Assembly: GCF_000632845.1 (NCBI RefSeq)
Contig: NZ_CP007474.1
Coordinates: 1 to 64,000, forward strand
Direction: 5' to 3'
Length of the DNA stretch: 64,000 bases
DNA from: Ehrlichia japonica
GTDB taxonomy: Bacteria; Pseudomonadota; Alphaproteobacteria; Rickettsiales; Anaplasmataceae
The translations under genes were made by a program, and so were the position numbers. The notes below the pieces were generated by a model. It did not search any database. It was not told where the DNA came from and was given only the letters and a program-made list of their open reading frames with translations. Below are positions 55,330 through 63,990 of this stretch, one piece after another. Every line of letters starts with the position of its first letter. Position 1 is the stretch's first letter.

Positions 55330-55894
55330 AAGAACTTTCCTTATTATTTAATATATTTCTTACTCGAGCTCTATCACCAAAACCTCTAATACTAGGTATG
55401 GATGTTACTACTAGAGTATTTTTATTATGTTGATTTATAAGGTGGCTACCATCAATTCCTAACTTATATTGATAAATAAGAATCATATATAAAGCATCAA
55501 GGAAGTGAGAATTTTTGATAGTAGCAATGCGTGTGTAGTATGATGTTTCAATGTTTCTCAGAGTGCCATGCAAAATCTTGAGTATGATACCATAAGGACT
55601 TTTAATACAGAAAAATACCCTATAAAAAGTTTGTAATTTTTGATGAAATTTTAGAGATTCGCTACCTAGGGACAACTTAGTATTATTAAAGCTAGTAATA
55701 ACATCTTCAACATTTGTTAACTTTTTTGTGTTAGCATTAAAAATATTAACCTTATAAAACCCGATAGCGTGTATAATAAAATTTTTAATGCTACTGCTCA
55801 TACCCACAAGCATTAGAAAAATGTAAATATAAGAAACAAATAACAAAAGTATTAAAACATACCTTACTGTAATAAATTTTTCTTTATGTATCAT
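55322..55894 (-). CDS. Degenerate short OMP-1/P28 paralog 17
   Basis: 190 residues with an N-terminal hydrophobic segment. Most family blocks are gone, but the second half still shows FLDALYMILIYQYKLGIDGSHL, matching the FFDALHIKLAYQGKLG strand, and the end FGDRARVRNI recalls FGGEVGVRFIF. About 90 residues of the barrel are missing. The frame is open despite heavy divergence, so it is either under some constraint or recently decayed. It lies in-phase within the packed transcript between paralogs 16 and 18. Confidence 0.7.
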   Translation of the reverse strand: MIHKEKFITVRYVLILLLFVSYIYIFLMLVGMSSSIKNFIIHAIGFYKVNIFNANTKKLTNVEDVITSFNNTKLSLGSESLKFHQKLQTFYRVFFCIKSPYGIILKILHGTLRNIETSYYTRIATIKNSHFLDALYMILIYQYKLGIDGSHLINQHNKNTLVVTSIPSIRGFGDRARVRNILNNKESSYE

Positions 55895-55917
55895 AAGAAG
55901 ATTACCCTGTTATATTA

Positions 55918-56754
55918 TTAAAATATAAACCTTACTCCGGCTTCACCACCTAAATAAGCAACATTGAGTGTAGCTACTGCAGAAGTCACTTTGGGGAATT
56001 GAGTGAGTGCAACAACATGATTAACATTTAAATTTTTAAATTTATTTCCTATAACTTTATGATAATACCCATTGGCAAATATGTTAATTTTAGAAGATAA
56101 GTGATAGTCGATACCTAGCTTACCTTGATAAGCAAATTTAATGTGCAAAGTATCAAAAAATTCAATAAAGTCCTCACCGATACCTGCACATATATAAGGT
56201 GATACAACTAAATTATTGAAAGATAGATTATAACAGCCATTAATCATAATTGATGTAATATACATACCATTGTTTTTCATAACTGTGTATTTACCAGTCT
56301 CAGGGTTATTACTGTTCATATTACGTGCTACAGCGAAAAACCTAAAAGCATCCTTTAACGAAGAATCTTTAGGATCTTTAACATCAAATTTTTCATAAGA
56401 ACCTTCGATTTCAAATCTTAGTCCATCTGGATAAGAATATCCAATAGCTCCACTGAAGCCTGTAACATTATCTTGAAATTTTACAGTATATGAATCTTGA
56501 AAATTTGTATTAGTTGCAAGAGCAATAGAAGTTGCATCTTTTTTATATCTTACTAATTGTTTGGTAGTATTATTGGTTTCTTTAACTGCAAAATTAGTAA
56601 AATGAGAAACTCCTGGTCTATATTGTCCTGCGACATATATACCACTAGTATTGCCCTCTATATTATGATTTACATCTGATAAAGATTCAATAGATAAAAA
56701 TGACAGTAGAGATGCAAATACTGTTCCTATTATAATAAAGTTCTTGTTATTCAT
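55918..56754 (-). CDS. OMP-1/P28 family outer membrane protein, paralog 18
   Basis: 278 residues; signal peptide ends near IESLSD. Blocks: GIYVAGQYRPGVSHFTNFAVKETNN, GFSGAIGYSYPDGLRFEIEGSYEKFDVKDPKD, SPYICAGIGEDFIEFFDTLHIKFAYQGKLGIDYHLS, YLGGEAGVRFIF. Alanines replace the usual residues in NFAVKET. Upstream of the degenerate paralog 17 by 23 bases. Confidence 0.95.
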   Translation of the reverse strand: MNNKNFIIIGTVFASLLSFLSIESLSDVNHNIEGNTSGIYVAGQYRPGVSHFTNFAVKETNNTTKQLVRYKKDATSIALATNTNFQDSYTVKFQDNVTGFSGAIGYSYPDGLRFEIEGSYEKFDVKDPKDSSLKDAFRFFAVARNMNSNNPETGKYTVMKNNGMYITSIMINGCYNLSFNNLVVSPYICAGIGEDFIEFFDTLHIKFAYQGKLGIDYHLSSKINIFANGYYHKVIGNKFKNLNVNHVVALTQFPKVTSAVATLNVAYLGGEAGVRFIF

Positions 56755-56778
56755 AAAAAATTCCTTTGCTTAATTACT

Positions 56779-57654
56779 TTAAAATATAAACCTCATTCCA
56801 ACTTCACCACCAAAATACCCAAGATTGAGTTTAACTGTTGCAGAAGTAATTGTAGGTGAATTTTTAAGTGTATATGGATACTTAACATGTAAATTTTTAA
56901 ACTGATTATTTATAACTTTATGATAATAACCATCAGTAAAAATACTGATAGAAGGAGATATTATATAATTAATGCCAATTTTACTTTGACAAGCAAACTT
57001 AATATATGTTGCTTCAAAAAATTCAATAAAATCTCCACCAATACCCACACATACATAAGGTGATATCTTTAGATTATTAAAAGAAAAATCATAACAACTA
57101 TTCATCATAACCGATGCAATAGATATTCCATTATTTTTCATAAAAGTATAATAAGATGTCTTGTTACCATTAGTACCATCATGTGCTTTCGGAGAAAATG
57201 CATCAGTTTTTTTTTCACGTACTAAAGCAAAATATCTATTAGCATCTTTTACTACACAATTTTTACAATTTACAACATCAAAATTCCCATAAGAACCTTC
57301 TATTTCTAATCTTAGTCCTTGCCCTGAATAATAACCAATTGCACTACTGAAATTTGTAAAATTGTTTTTAAATTTTGCAATGTAAGGGATATTAAATTTT
57401 GTATCATCCTGTAATGTAGTTTCTGTAATATATGTAACACCAGTGTCAAGACCTATTAAGTCCACAATTTTATTATTTTCTGCTACTGAAAAATTTTTAA
57501 AGTAAGAGATACTTGGTTTGTACTGTCCACTTATATACAACCCAACCTGCTGGGTAAGTGTATTGTTGCCTATAGATATTGTAAATGACTGAAACGGAAA
57601 AAGAAATAACAAAAGCGCTAGTACTGCATTTACAAAGTTAAGCTTTTTTACCAT
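56779..57654 (-). CDS. OMP-1/P28 family outer membrane protein, paralog 19
   Basis: 291 residues; signal peptide MVKKLNFVNAVLALLLFLFPFQSF. It has an unusual CKNC pair (NFDVVNCKNCVVKDANRYFAL) where others have NPGG or similar, so an extra disulfide is possible. Blocks: GLYISGQYKPSISYFKNFSVAEN, SPYVCVGIGGDFIEFFEATYIKFACQSKIG, YFGGEVGMRFIF. Confidence 0.95.
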   Translation of the reverse strand: MVKKLNFVNAVLALLLFLFPFQSFTISIGNNTLTQQVGLYISGQYKPSISYFKNFSVAENNKIVDLIGLDTGVTYITETTLQDDTKFNIPYIAKFKNNFTNFSSAIGYYSGQGLRLEIEGSYGNFDVVNCKNCVVKDANRYFALVREKKTDAFSPKAHDGTNGNKTSYYTFMKNNGISIASVMMNSCYDFSFNNLKISPYVCVGIGGDFIEFFEATYIKFACQSKIGINYIISPSISIFTDGYYHKVINNQFKNLHVKYPYTLKNSPTITSATVKLNLGYFGGEVGMRFIF

Positions 57655-57668
57655 AGATATAACCTTAC

Positions 57669-58505
57669 TTAATTAAATATAAACCTTACTCCAATTTCAC
57701 TGCCAAAATAACCAATATCAAGGTTAGCTAATACAGGTATAACTTCTGCAGAAATATTAGAATTGGCTACATGTTGTATGTACAAGTTTTTAAATTCATT
57801 ACCCATGACTTTATGATAATATATATCAGAAAATAATAGGATATTATTGTTTATTAGATAACTCACCCCAATCTTTCCTTGATATGCAAGTTTAAAATAT
57901 GTTGCATTAAAGAGCCCTATAAAATCTCCACCAATACCTGTGCATAAATATGGAACTGCTGATGTATGACTAATTGAAATATCATAGCAAGTATTAACCA
58001 TAATAGATGTAATGGATAATTTGTTATCTCTTGCGAAAGCAACGCTTTGAGGATTTATATTGTATGTCTCAGAGTAATATTTACTTGAACTTATTATTAA
58101 TGACTCATTAAAATTTTTTATATAAAATTCCTCGTAAGAACCTTCTGCTTCAAGTCTTAACCCTCTAGAAGAATAACCGATAGTTCCGCTGAAACTAGTA
58201 GTGTTATCTTGAAATTGTAAATTATAGGGAATGGTGTTATGAGTATTTGACTTTAGGATACTGCTTAGATTGATTATGATATTTTTTTCAGATTCTACTG
58301 AATTTTTTATTTTGGAATTAGCTTCGTGTATTGAGAAATTCCTAAAATGAGGAATACTAGGCTTATATTGGCTACTGACATATATATTAGAAGCTTTTGC
58401 ATCTTTTTCCATATTATCTATTAATGCTGAAGAAGATTTTACAGGTAGTAATAAAATAACTAATATTATTGTATGCATTACTATATAGTTTATTTTATTA
58501 TACAT
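57669..58505 (-). CDS. OMP-1/P28 family outer membrane protein, paralog 20
   Basis: 278 residues, more diverged. Signal peptide IVMHTIILVILLLPVKSSSA. Blocks: NIYVSSQYKPSIPHFRNFSIHEAN, SFSGTIGYSSRGLRLEAEGSYEEF, VPYLCTGIGGDFIGLFNATYFKLAYQGKIGVSYLI, YFGSEIGVRFIF followed by a final Asn. It has a shortened central loop. 14-base gap to paralog 19. Confidence 0.94.
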   Translation of the reverse strand: MYNKINYIVMHTIILVILLLPVKSSSALIDNMEKDAKASNIYVSSQYKPSIPHFRNFSIHEANSKIKNSVESEKNIIINLSSILKSNTHNTIPYNLQFQDNTTSFSGTIGYSSRGLRLEAEGSYEEFYIKNFNESLIISSSKYYSETYNINPQSVAFARDNKLSITSIMVNTCYDISISHTSAVPYLCTGIGGDFIGLFNATYFKLAYQGKIGVSYLINNNILLFSDIYYHKVMGNEFKNLYIQHVANSNISAEVIPVLANLDIGYFGSEIGVRFIFN

Positions 58506-58522
58506 ATTTTTCCCTTAATTTT

Positions 58523-59398
58523 TTAAAATACAAAACTTAACCCAATTTCACTGCTAAAATGTTCTAAATTGAGAGTTAATAATGCAGTAGGATCTAACTG
58601 TTCGTGATTATTATTACCACTACTTTTTAATGATACAGGAAGAAGGACTGGTAAAAGCTTAAATTTATCTCCTATAACTTTGTGATATTGTCCATTAATA
58701 GACAAGACTAGCTTTGAAGTAATGGGATAATTAATGCCAATTTTTCCTTGATAGGCAAATTTTATTCTCATAACATCAAAAACTTCTATAAAATCTCCAC
58801 CAACACCTAGACATATATAGGGTGTAAAACTTTTATATTTTGTTTCACGGCATAAATTTATTATATTAGATATAATAGATATACCATTGTTTTTTGCTAT
58901 AATGTAACCCTGATTGTAACCTGATGTTATAGTCTCTTTTAAAGGCATAAAACCGTGTAACAAATGACGTGGTATAGCAAAGTATCTATGCCCTTCTTTA
59001 GATTGATAATATGCAAGACGCTTTATATCAAAACTTTTATAAGAGCCTTCAAATTCTACCCTGAAATTTCTCACTAATAATCCAATAGACAAACCTAATC
59101 CTAATAAATCATTTTTATAAGATTTATAAGAATCAGTTTGACGACTCATTATAAAACTAAAATTATTACTTAAATTACTAAGTTCAGTATTTGTTACATA
59201 CTTATTTAATCCAACTGGTTCTGCTGAATCAAAATCAGTTTCCTTAATATGAAAATTCTTAAAATGTGAAACAGTTGGTTGATATTTTATTGTTATATAA
59301 GACCCATCTATATTGTTGTTTTGATATACTGAAAAAGCAAATCCTGGCAATAACAATATAGATAATGATATTATAAAATTTAAGTATAACTTCCACAT
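58523..59398 (-). CDS. OMP-1/P28 family outer membrane protein, paralog 21
   Basis: 291 residues; signal peptide ends near GFAFS. The most diverged full-length group begins here: SYITIKYQPTVSHFKNFHIKETDF, GLGLSIGLLVRNFRVEFEGSYKSFDIKR, TPYICLGVGGDFIEVFDVMRIKFAYQGKIGINYP, HFSSEIGLSFVF. The central FIMSRQTDSYKSYKNDLLG stretch has no close match in the other paralogs. Confidence 0.93.
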   Translation of the reverse strand: MWKLYLNFIISLSILLLPGFAFSVYQNNNIDGSYITIKYQPTVSHFKNFHIKETDFDSAEPVGLNKYVTNTELSNLSNNFSFIMSRQTDSYKSYKNDLLGLGLSIGLLVRNFRVEFEGSYKSFDIKRLAYYQSKEGHRYFAIPRHLLHGFMPLKETITSGYNQGYIIAKNNGISIISNIINLCRETKYKSFTPYICLGVGGDFIEVFDVMRIKFAYQGKIGINYPITSKLVLSINGQYHKVIGDKFKLLPVLLPVSLKSSGNNNHEQLDPTALLTLNLEHFSSEIGLSFVF

Positions 59399-59414
59399 AA
59401 ATGCAACCTACTAT

Positions 59415-60254
59415 TTAAGAAATAAACCTGATACCGACACTACTGGTAAGAAAATTAATGTTAAATTTTGCTGATATAGTAGTAAATTTTAAATCAGTAG
59501 GGTAATCCACTAATAAATCAGAAAATTGATTATCGAAATGCCCATGAAAAGACCCATCGATAAAGAATGATAAATTTGAAGATATAAAATAACTAATACC
59601 AACTTTAGCTTGATAAGCAAATTTAAAATTTGTTTGATCTAGAAAATCAATAAAATTACCACCAACTCCAATGCATAAATAAGGAGCTATATTGCTTGTT
59701 TTCTTTAGAATAAAATCATAACATGCATTGACTAAAAAAGGAGATAAAGTAATACCTGTATTTTTCATACAATAATGCTTATTTGTAGTATGCTTTGCTG
59801 CTGTAGGTGTTAATGCAAAATACTCATAAAAATTGTCATAAAAATATCCAGAAGGAACTTTTATATTGAATTTCTCATAAAAAGCTTCAAGCTCTATCCT
59901 GAAATTGTCTAGAGAATATCCTACAATGCCACCTACTCCCAATAAATTTTTTGTGTATGTAGGGTCATAAGGCAAGGTAAAATTACTATTATTCTTTAAA
60001 AGATTAAATAATGTAGTATCTTGTGTCATATAAGGTATAGTACTTCTATATTCTTGTTTTAAAGACACCAATTCCTTTATGTCACTGTTAGTTACTGAAA
60101 ATCTGTTAAAATGTGGAGTTCCTGGTTTATATTCTCCACCTATATAAAAATAACCTGAATTGTTTTTAAAGGAATCATTACCTATAGTTGCAAAGGATAA
60201 TGAAGGTAAAAGAAATATTAAACATATTAATATAAAAACCTTTGCACAACTCAT
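59415..60254 (-). CDS. OMP-1/P28 family outer membrane protein, paralog 22
   Basis: 279 residues; signal peptide FILICLIFLLPSLSFA. Blocks: YFYIGGEYKPGTPHFNRFSVTNS, GVGGIVGYSLDNFRIELEAFYEKFNIKVPSG, APYLCIGVGGNFIDFLDQTNFKFAYQAKVGISYFIS, FLTSSVGIRFIS. It uses GHFDNQFSDL where others have KVIGNQFKNL. Nine-base gap to the degenerate paralog 23 upstream. Confidence 0.93.
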   Translation of the reverse strand: MSCAKVFILICLIFLLPSLSFATIGNDSFKNNSGYFYIGGEYKPGTPHFNRFSVTNSDIKELVSLKQEYRSTIPYMTQDTTLFNLLKNNSNFTLPYDPTYTKNLLGVGGIVGYSLDNFRIELEAFYEKFNIKVPSGYFYDNFYEYFALTPTAAKHTTNKHYCMKNTGITLSPFLVNACYDFILKKTSNIAPYLCIGVGGNFIDFLDQTNFKFAYQAKVGISYFISSNLSFFIDGSFHGHFDNQFSDLLVDYPTDLKFTTISAKFNINFLTSSVGIRFIS

Positions 60255-60263
60255 AATAAAACC

Positions 60264-60764
60264 TTAATAATTATAACTTAAAAAATGGAAGCGTATCTTC
60301 CCTATAAAAACATCACTAATACTGATTGTTATAAGACTAATAATGTGTTTACCTAGAACATGATAATTAGCAGGAAAATTTCTTAATCTGTTTTCTGTTA
60401 TTTTATTGTATATACTTATAGCAACTCTAGTATTAGCAAAAAAACTAAAATAAGGAACCTTAGAATTAATTAATCTAATAACATCAAAGATTTTGAAAAA
60501 ATTTCTGTTTACATGAAAGTGACTTGATATCTTACTACGATTACAATTATTTAAAAACACTGAAAGATTATCATTTATAATAAATTTTCCTGAGTTTGCT
60601 GCCGGAAGATTACTTTTGTAATAAAAATATTTTAATAAAGAATTGATAAAGCCCTTTGCCTTTAACTTAGACAGTCTTCTTACAAGGCTATTGCTATATC
60701 CTGTAATAAAAAGAAATAACACTACAAACAATAAAACGTAGCCTTTTAACTTTTTATTATCCAT
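60264..60764 (-). CDS. Degenerate short OMP-1/P28 paralog 23
   Basis: 166 residues from ATG 60764 with one N-terminal hydrophobic segment (GYVLLFVVLFLFITGY). Family resemblance survives only in the second half: FFKIFDVIRLINSKVPYF for FIEFFDALHIKLAYQ, then ISIYNKITENRLRNFPANYHV for YYHKVIGNQFKNLNVQHV, and DVFIGKIRFHFL at the end. It is strongly basic, unlike the barrel proteins. The frame is intact, as in paralog 17. Confidence 0.68.
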   Translation of the reverse strand: MDNKKLKGYVLLFVVLFLFITGYSNSLVRRLSKLKAKGFINSLLKYFYYKSNLPAANSGKFIINDNLSVFLNNCNRSKISSHFHVNRNFFKIFDVIRLINSKVPYFSFFANTRVAISIYNKITENRLRNFPANYHVLGKHIISLITISISDVFIGKIRFHFLSYNY

Positions 60765-60871
60765 AGCATAACCCTTTAACACACTGACTTAATAAGTAAC
60801 AAACACACTAAAACTTTATCTTATACTTATATACATATAAAGACAAATACAAATTTGTCAAAAAATATTTT

Positions 60872-61696
60872 TTATAATACGAACTTTACTCCAAGACTTC
60901 CACCATAATATCGAATACTTAACATAGCTGTTGCCAATGTCGTATGATCTTGATGCTGATCACATGTATGATATTCTGGAATATTTTCGAATTTTTTACC
61001 AAATAAACCGTGATAATAACCCTCTGCGAAAATTGAGATCTTAGAAGAGATAGGATAGCTGGCTCCTAATTTTCCTTGATATGAAAATTTTGTGGTATAC
61101 GCACTCAAAAAATCTATTATATCTACTCCGAACCCTAAACATGAGTATGCTGTTATATTGTATTTAAGAGCATCTACATCATAACAAACGTTAATTAAAG
61201 CTGAAGTAGCTTCAACACCACTATTTATTAAAACAGCATACTCATTTGCCTTAGGGTAAGGATTACTCTCGTCTATATGATATGCTATAGCAAAATACTT
61301 TTCAAGATCAGCTATTTTGTAATCATCATTTTTTAAATGAAAAACCTCACTAGAAATCTCAGATTCTATTCTAAGGTTCTTGTTATAGTAGCGTCCAAAT
61401 ACACCTGAAAAGCCCAAGAGGTTGTTTTCATAGTGTGGATTATATTTCATAGTAAAATTGCTGTTGGTTTTTATATTAGTCAATATATCACTTGATAAAT
61501 CCTTTTTTAAAGCAAAAATCCCTACAATATCAACTGGACTGTTGTCTTGCATAAGAAGTTTTGATATGTGTTGCCTAGCTGGCTTATATTGAATACCTAC
61601 ATATGTAGGATTATGATCACCAAGAACCAATGCTAAAGAAATATGTGGTATAAACAGCGTTAGCACAACCCACAAAAAAAACTTCCTATCACCCAT
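60872..61696 (-). CDS. OMP-1/P28 family outer membrane protein, paralog 24
   Basis: 274 residues; signal peptide FFLWVVLTLFIPHISLA. Blocks: TYVGIQYKPARQHISKLLMQDN, GFSGVFGRYYNKNLRIESEISSEVF, TAYSCLGFGVDIIDFLSAYTTKFSYQGKLGASYPIS, YYGGSLGVKFVL. A 107-base gap separates it from paralog 23, wider than within the packed block, so a promoter may lie there. Confidence 0.92.
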   Translation of the reverse strand: MGDRKFFLWVVLTLFIPHISLALVLGDHNPTYVGIQYKPARQHISKLLMQDNSPVDIVGIFALKKDLSSDILTNIKTNSNFTMKYNPHYENNLLGFSGVFGRYYNKNLRIESEISSEVFHLKNDDYKIADLEKYFAIAYHIDESNPYPKANEYAVLINSGVEATSALINVCYDVDALKYNITAYSCLGFGVDIIDFLSAYTTKFSYQGKLGASYPISSKISIFAEGYYHGLFGKKFENIPEYHTCDQHQDHTTLATAMLSIRYYGGSLGVKFVL

Positions 61697-62194
61697 ATAC
61701 CTAAACCCTAATAATTATTCTTAAAGAGCTACATATTTACAATTAAAACAAATAAATATAGTAAAAAAGTATTAAGCCAAACTAATTGTTGTGTTTACAG
61801 CATAACTAAATATTTGTTATAAATGTGAAAATATGGTAATACACAGTAACTGTTTTATTCTATAAAAAGTATTTAGTCAAATAAAAACTAAATTTTAAAA
61901 TATCAAATGAACTAACTTAAGATGGTGTTCATAAAATGTGTATTTAGATAGCTGATGTAGAAAACTTTTCCTTTGATAATGGAGCTTATTGTTTTTTTTC
62001 TACGGATCTTTTTCTTGAAGTTGTTGTTACAAATCTGCCTATGCTAAGTAAACCTGAAATTTTTATGTTGTAGTAAGAGTAATAATTGTTTGTCATCCTG
62101 TTAATCGTAATAAAACTTTATCATACAATGAATATAAGAATTTATATTCCACTATGTAAAAACTTACTTTAATATACTAGATAAGCAATTATGG
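61697..62194. other. Gap between paralogs 24 and 25
   Basis: 498 AT-rich bases with no gene and no strong repeat. It is a likely site for the promoter of the packed block (paralogs 24 down to 10), but I cannot define boxes with confidence. Confidence 0.4.
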
Positions 62195-63046
62195 CTATAG
62201 GATAAATCTAAGGCCAATCTCAGCGCCGTAGTTGTCTGCATTAAAATAAGCTATAGGTTCTATATGTTTTGGTGCATCTTTCAGTTCAATAGGATACTGA
62301 ACTGATAAATTACTAAAAGAATTGTCTTTCATTTTTACATAGTACCCATTAGCAAATACAATAGTTTTTGGAGAGATTAAAAACCCTAAGCCTAACTTAG
62401 CTTTAAATATTGTGTGAATATTTGTTCCTCCTAAGAAACTGGTTATTCCTTGTCCTATGCCAATACAAGCACTTGGTACTAGAGAAGAATTGCTGATTAT
62501 CATATCATAACAAGCATTAAGTATTAAAGAAATAACCCTAAATCCTTCATTTTTTATTACTACATAATTTCCGTTGGTATCATTTTCCATAGTATCTCCT
62601 TTACATAATGCGAAATATCTGTGGTTGTCCTGATACTTATATTTTTGTTTATCAACATCAAATCTTGTAAATGCTCCTTCTAACTCAACTCTAAGGCCTC
62701 CTCCTGAATATCCAACAGCTCCTGAAAATCCTGTATAATTTCTGTTGTATACAGGGATATAGCCTTTTGTAGTATTGAATTTATCTTTCTTTGCAAGGTC
62801 TGGTGCTTCATTAAGATCTTCTTTTAGTGTAAATAAGGTTAATTCTTTTTCTGTATTTTCATCTATGCTGTATTTTATAGATATCGGGCTAAACTTAGGA
62901 AAGTCTATATTGTAATGTCCGCTTGTATAAAAACCAGATATCTCGCTCTCGTTAGAGAAATCAATGGGAACTGGTGATGCAGATCCATTACATGCAAATA
63001 ATGTCATGAGGGGAAATATAATCCCTGCAACTGAGAATTTAATCAT
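62195..63046 (-). CDS. OMP-1/P28 family outer membrane protein, paralog 25
   Basis: 283 residues, first member after tr1. The signal peptide has a Cys (FPLMTLFACNGSASP), and LFAC resembles a lipobox, so a lipoprotein signal is conceivable, unlike in other members. Blocks: GFYTSGHYNIDFPKFSPISIKYS, GFSGAVGYSGGGLRVELEGAFTRFDV, VPSACIGIGQGITSFLGGTNIHTIFKAKLGLGFLIS, NYGAEIGLRFIL. Confidence 0.93.
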   Translation of the reverse strand: MIKFSVAGIIFPLMTLFACNGSASPVPIDFSNESEISGFYTSGHYNIDFPKFSPISIKYSIDENTEKELTLFTLKEDLNEAPDLAKKDKFNTTKGYIPVYNRNYTGFSGAVGYSGGGLRVELEGAFTRFDVDKQKYKYQDNHRYFALCKGDTMENDTNGNYVVIKNEGFRVISLILNACYDMIISNSSLVPSACIGIGQGITSFLGGTNIHTIFKAKLGLGFLISPKTIVFANGYYVKMKDNSFSNLSVQYPIELKDAPKHIEPIAYFNADNYGAEIGLRFIL

Positions 63047-63075
63047 AAATATTATCCAAATGATATAATAATTTC

Positions 63076-63104
63076 ATACTAATCAAAATCACGTTCCAAG
63101 TCAA
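63076..63104 (-). promoter_or_regulatory. Promoter-like element of paralog 25
   Basis: On the minus strand TTGACT, 17 bases, TAGTAT, 30 bases before the ATG. The spacing and distance to the ATG match the elements of paralogs 2-9, and the -35 box matches that of paralog 1. Confidence 0.55.
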
Positions 63105-63204
63105 AAACAATACTCCGACAATATACAAATAAATCTTTATTAATGTATTATACAATAGTGCATGGTTTATTTACCTTGTGTGTTACCATTATAAAAAACA
63201 TTTG

Positions 63205-63257
63205 CTAATGCATTTCAAGCTATGCATTAGATAATATATATAAAACGCATTGCAATG
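63205..63257. promoter_or_regulatory. Inverted repeats between tr1 and paralog 25
   Basis: CTAATGCAT (63205-63213) and ATGCATTAG (63222-63230) form a perfect 9-bp inverted repeat with an 8-base loop. A further 10-bp palindrome CATTGCAATG lies at 63248-63257. They are 160-210 bases upstream of paralog 25. The first has a T6 run further along the minus strand and could be the tr1 terminator. As symmetrical sites both could also be operators. Confidence 0.5.
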
Positions 63258-63337
63258 ACCATAATATAAAGGGTTTTTATTGTTATTTATTCAATTTCTT
63301 AGCATACTTTATATTATTAAGGTGATTGTATAATAAC

Positions 63338-63967
63338 TTATTGTTTACTATCTAAGGATAATGCCTTAACCAAATTATAAATTATGTTACGTACTTTTTC
63401 ATTTTTTATACAAGTATATGCTCTTACCATCATCAAAACTTCTTTGCTATCTATATTGTTATCGTGAAGTTCTGGTATGAATTTTTCTTCATTTTCTTTA
63501 AGTATAGGTGTGCATGCAACAGTATGATCACATGAAATACTTTTTAGATCTTCTTGTAATTTTAACATTATATCCCTTACTTCAACATTAAGCACAGTTG
63601 CAAGTTGGTATAGCCTGCTAATAACTATACGATTTGTCCCTTTCTCGTATTTTTGTACTTGTTGGAAAGTAATTCCTAATTTGTTTGCAAGCTGATTTTG
63701 ACTCATACCTCTCATGATACGTTGTCTTTTTATTTCTTTTCCAACGCACTCATCAACAGGATGAGGTCTAACTTTTGTTGTACTATTTTTTGACTCTTTT
63801 GTGCATTCTATTTCTTCTTTTTTGAAGCTTTTAGAAGTATAATCATCGTTTATATCAAGTCTTATCCCTTTACTTATAGATTTGGTTTCCTGTATATTTT
63901 TATTGATTAAATCACAAATTAAAGGATCATGTGCTTTTATTTCATCGGTATATTCTGTTTTATTCAT
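63338..63967 (-). CDS. tr1: Helix-turn-helix transcriptional regulator Tr1
   Basis: 209-residue XRE-family regulator that marks the boundary of the omp-1 locus in Ehrlichia. The HTH domain spans about residues 72-130 (VDECVGKEIKRQRIMRGMSQNQLANKLGIT, then FQQVQKYEKGTNRI), the form common in Alphaproteobacteria. The N-terminal 70 residues are hydrophilic and low in conservation; the C-terminal 70 may be for dimerisation. An in-frame TAG lies eight codons before the ATG, which fixes the start. A role in controlling the paralog locus is suggested by position only. Confidence 0.92.
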   Translation of the reverse strand: MNKTEYTDEIKAHDPLICDLINKNIQETKSISKGIRLDINDDYTSKSFKKEEIECTKESKNSTTKVRPHPVDECVGKEIKRQRIMRGMSQNQLANKLGITFQQVQKYEKGTNRIVISRLYQLATVLNVEVRDIMLKLQEDLKSISCDHTVACTPILKENEEKFIPELHDNNIDSKEVLMMVRAYTCIKNEKVRNIIYNLVKALSLDSKQ

Positions 63968-63978
63968 TTTGTTTTTGC

Positions 63979-63990
63979 ATGTCTAGACAT
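63979..63990. promoter_or_regulatory. 12-bp perfect palindrome upstream of tr1
   Basis: ATGTCTAGACAT reads the same on both strands and lies 12-23 bases before the tr1 ATG. This is where a repressor acting on tr1, including Tr1 itself, could bind. XRE-type dimers use short palindromes of this size. Confidence 0.45.
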
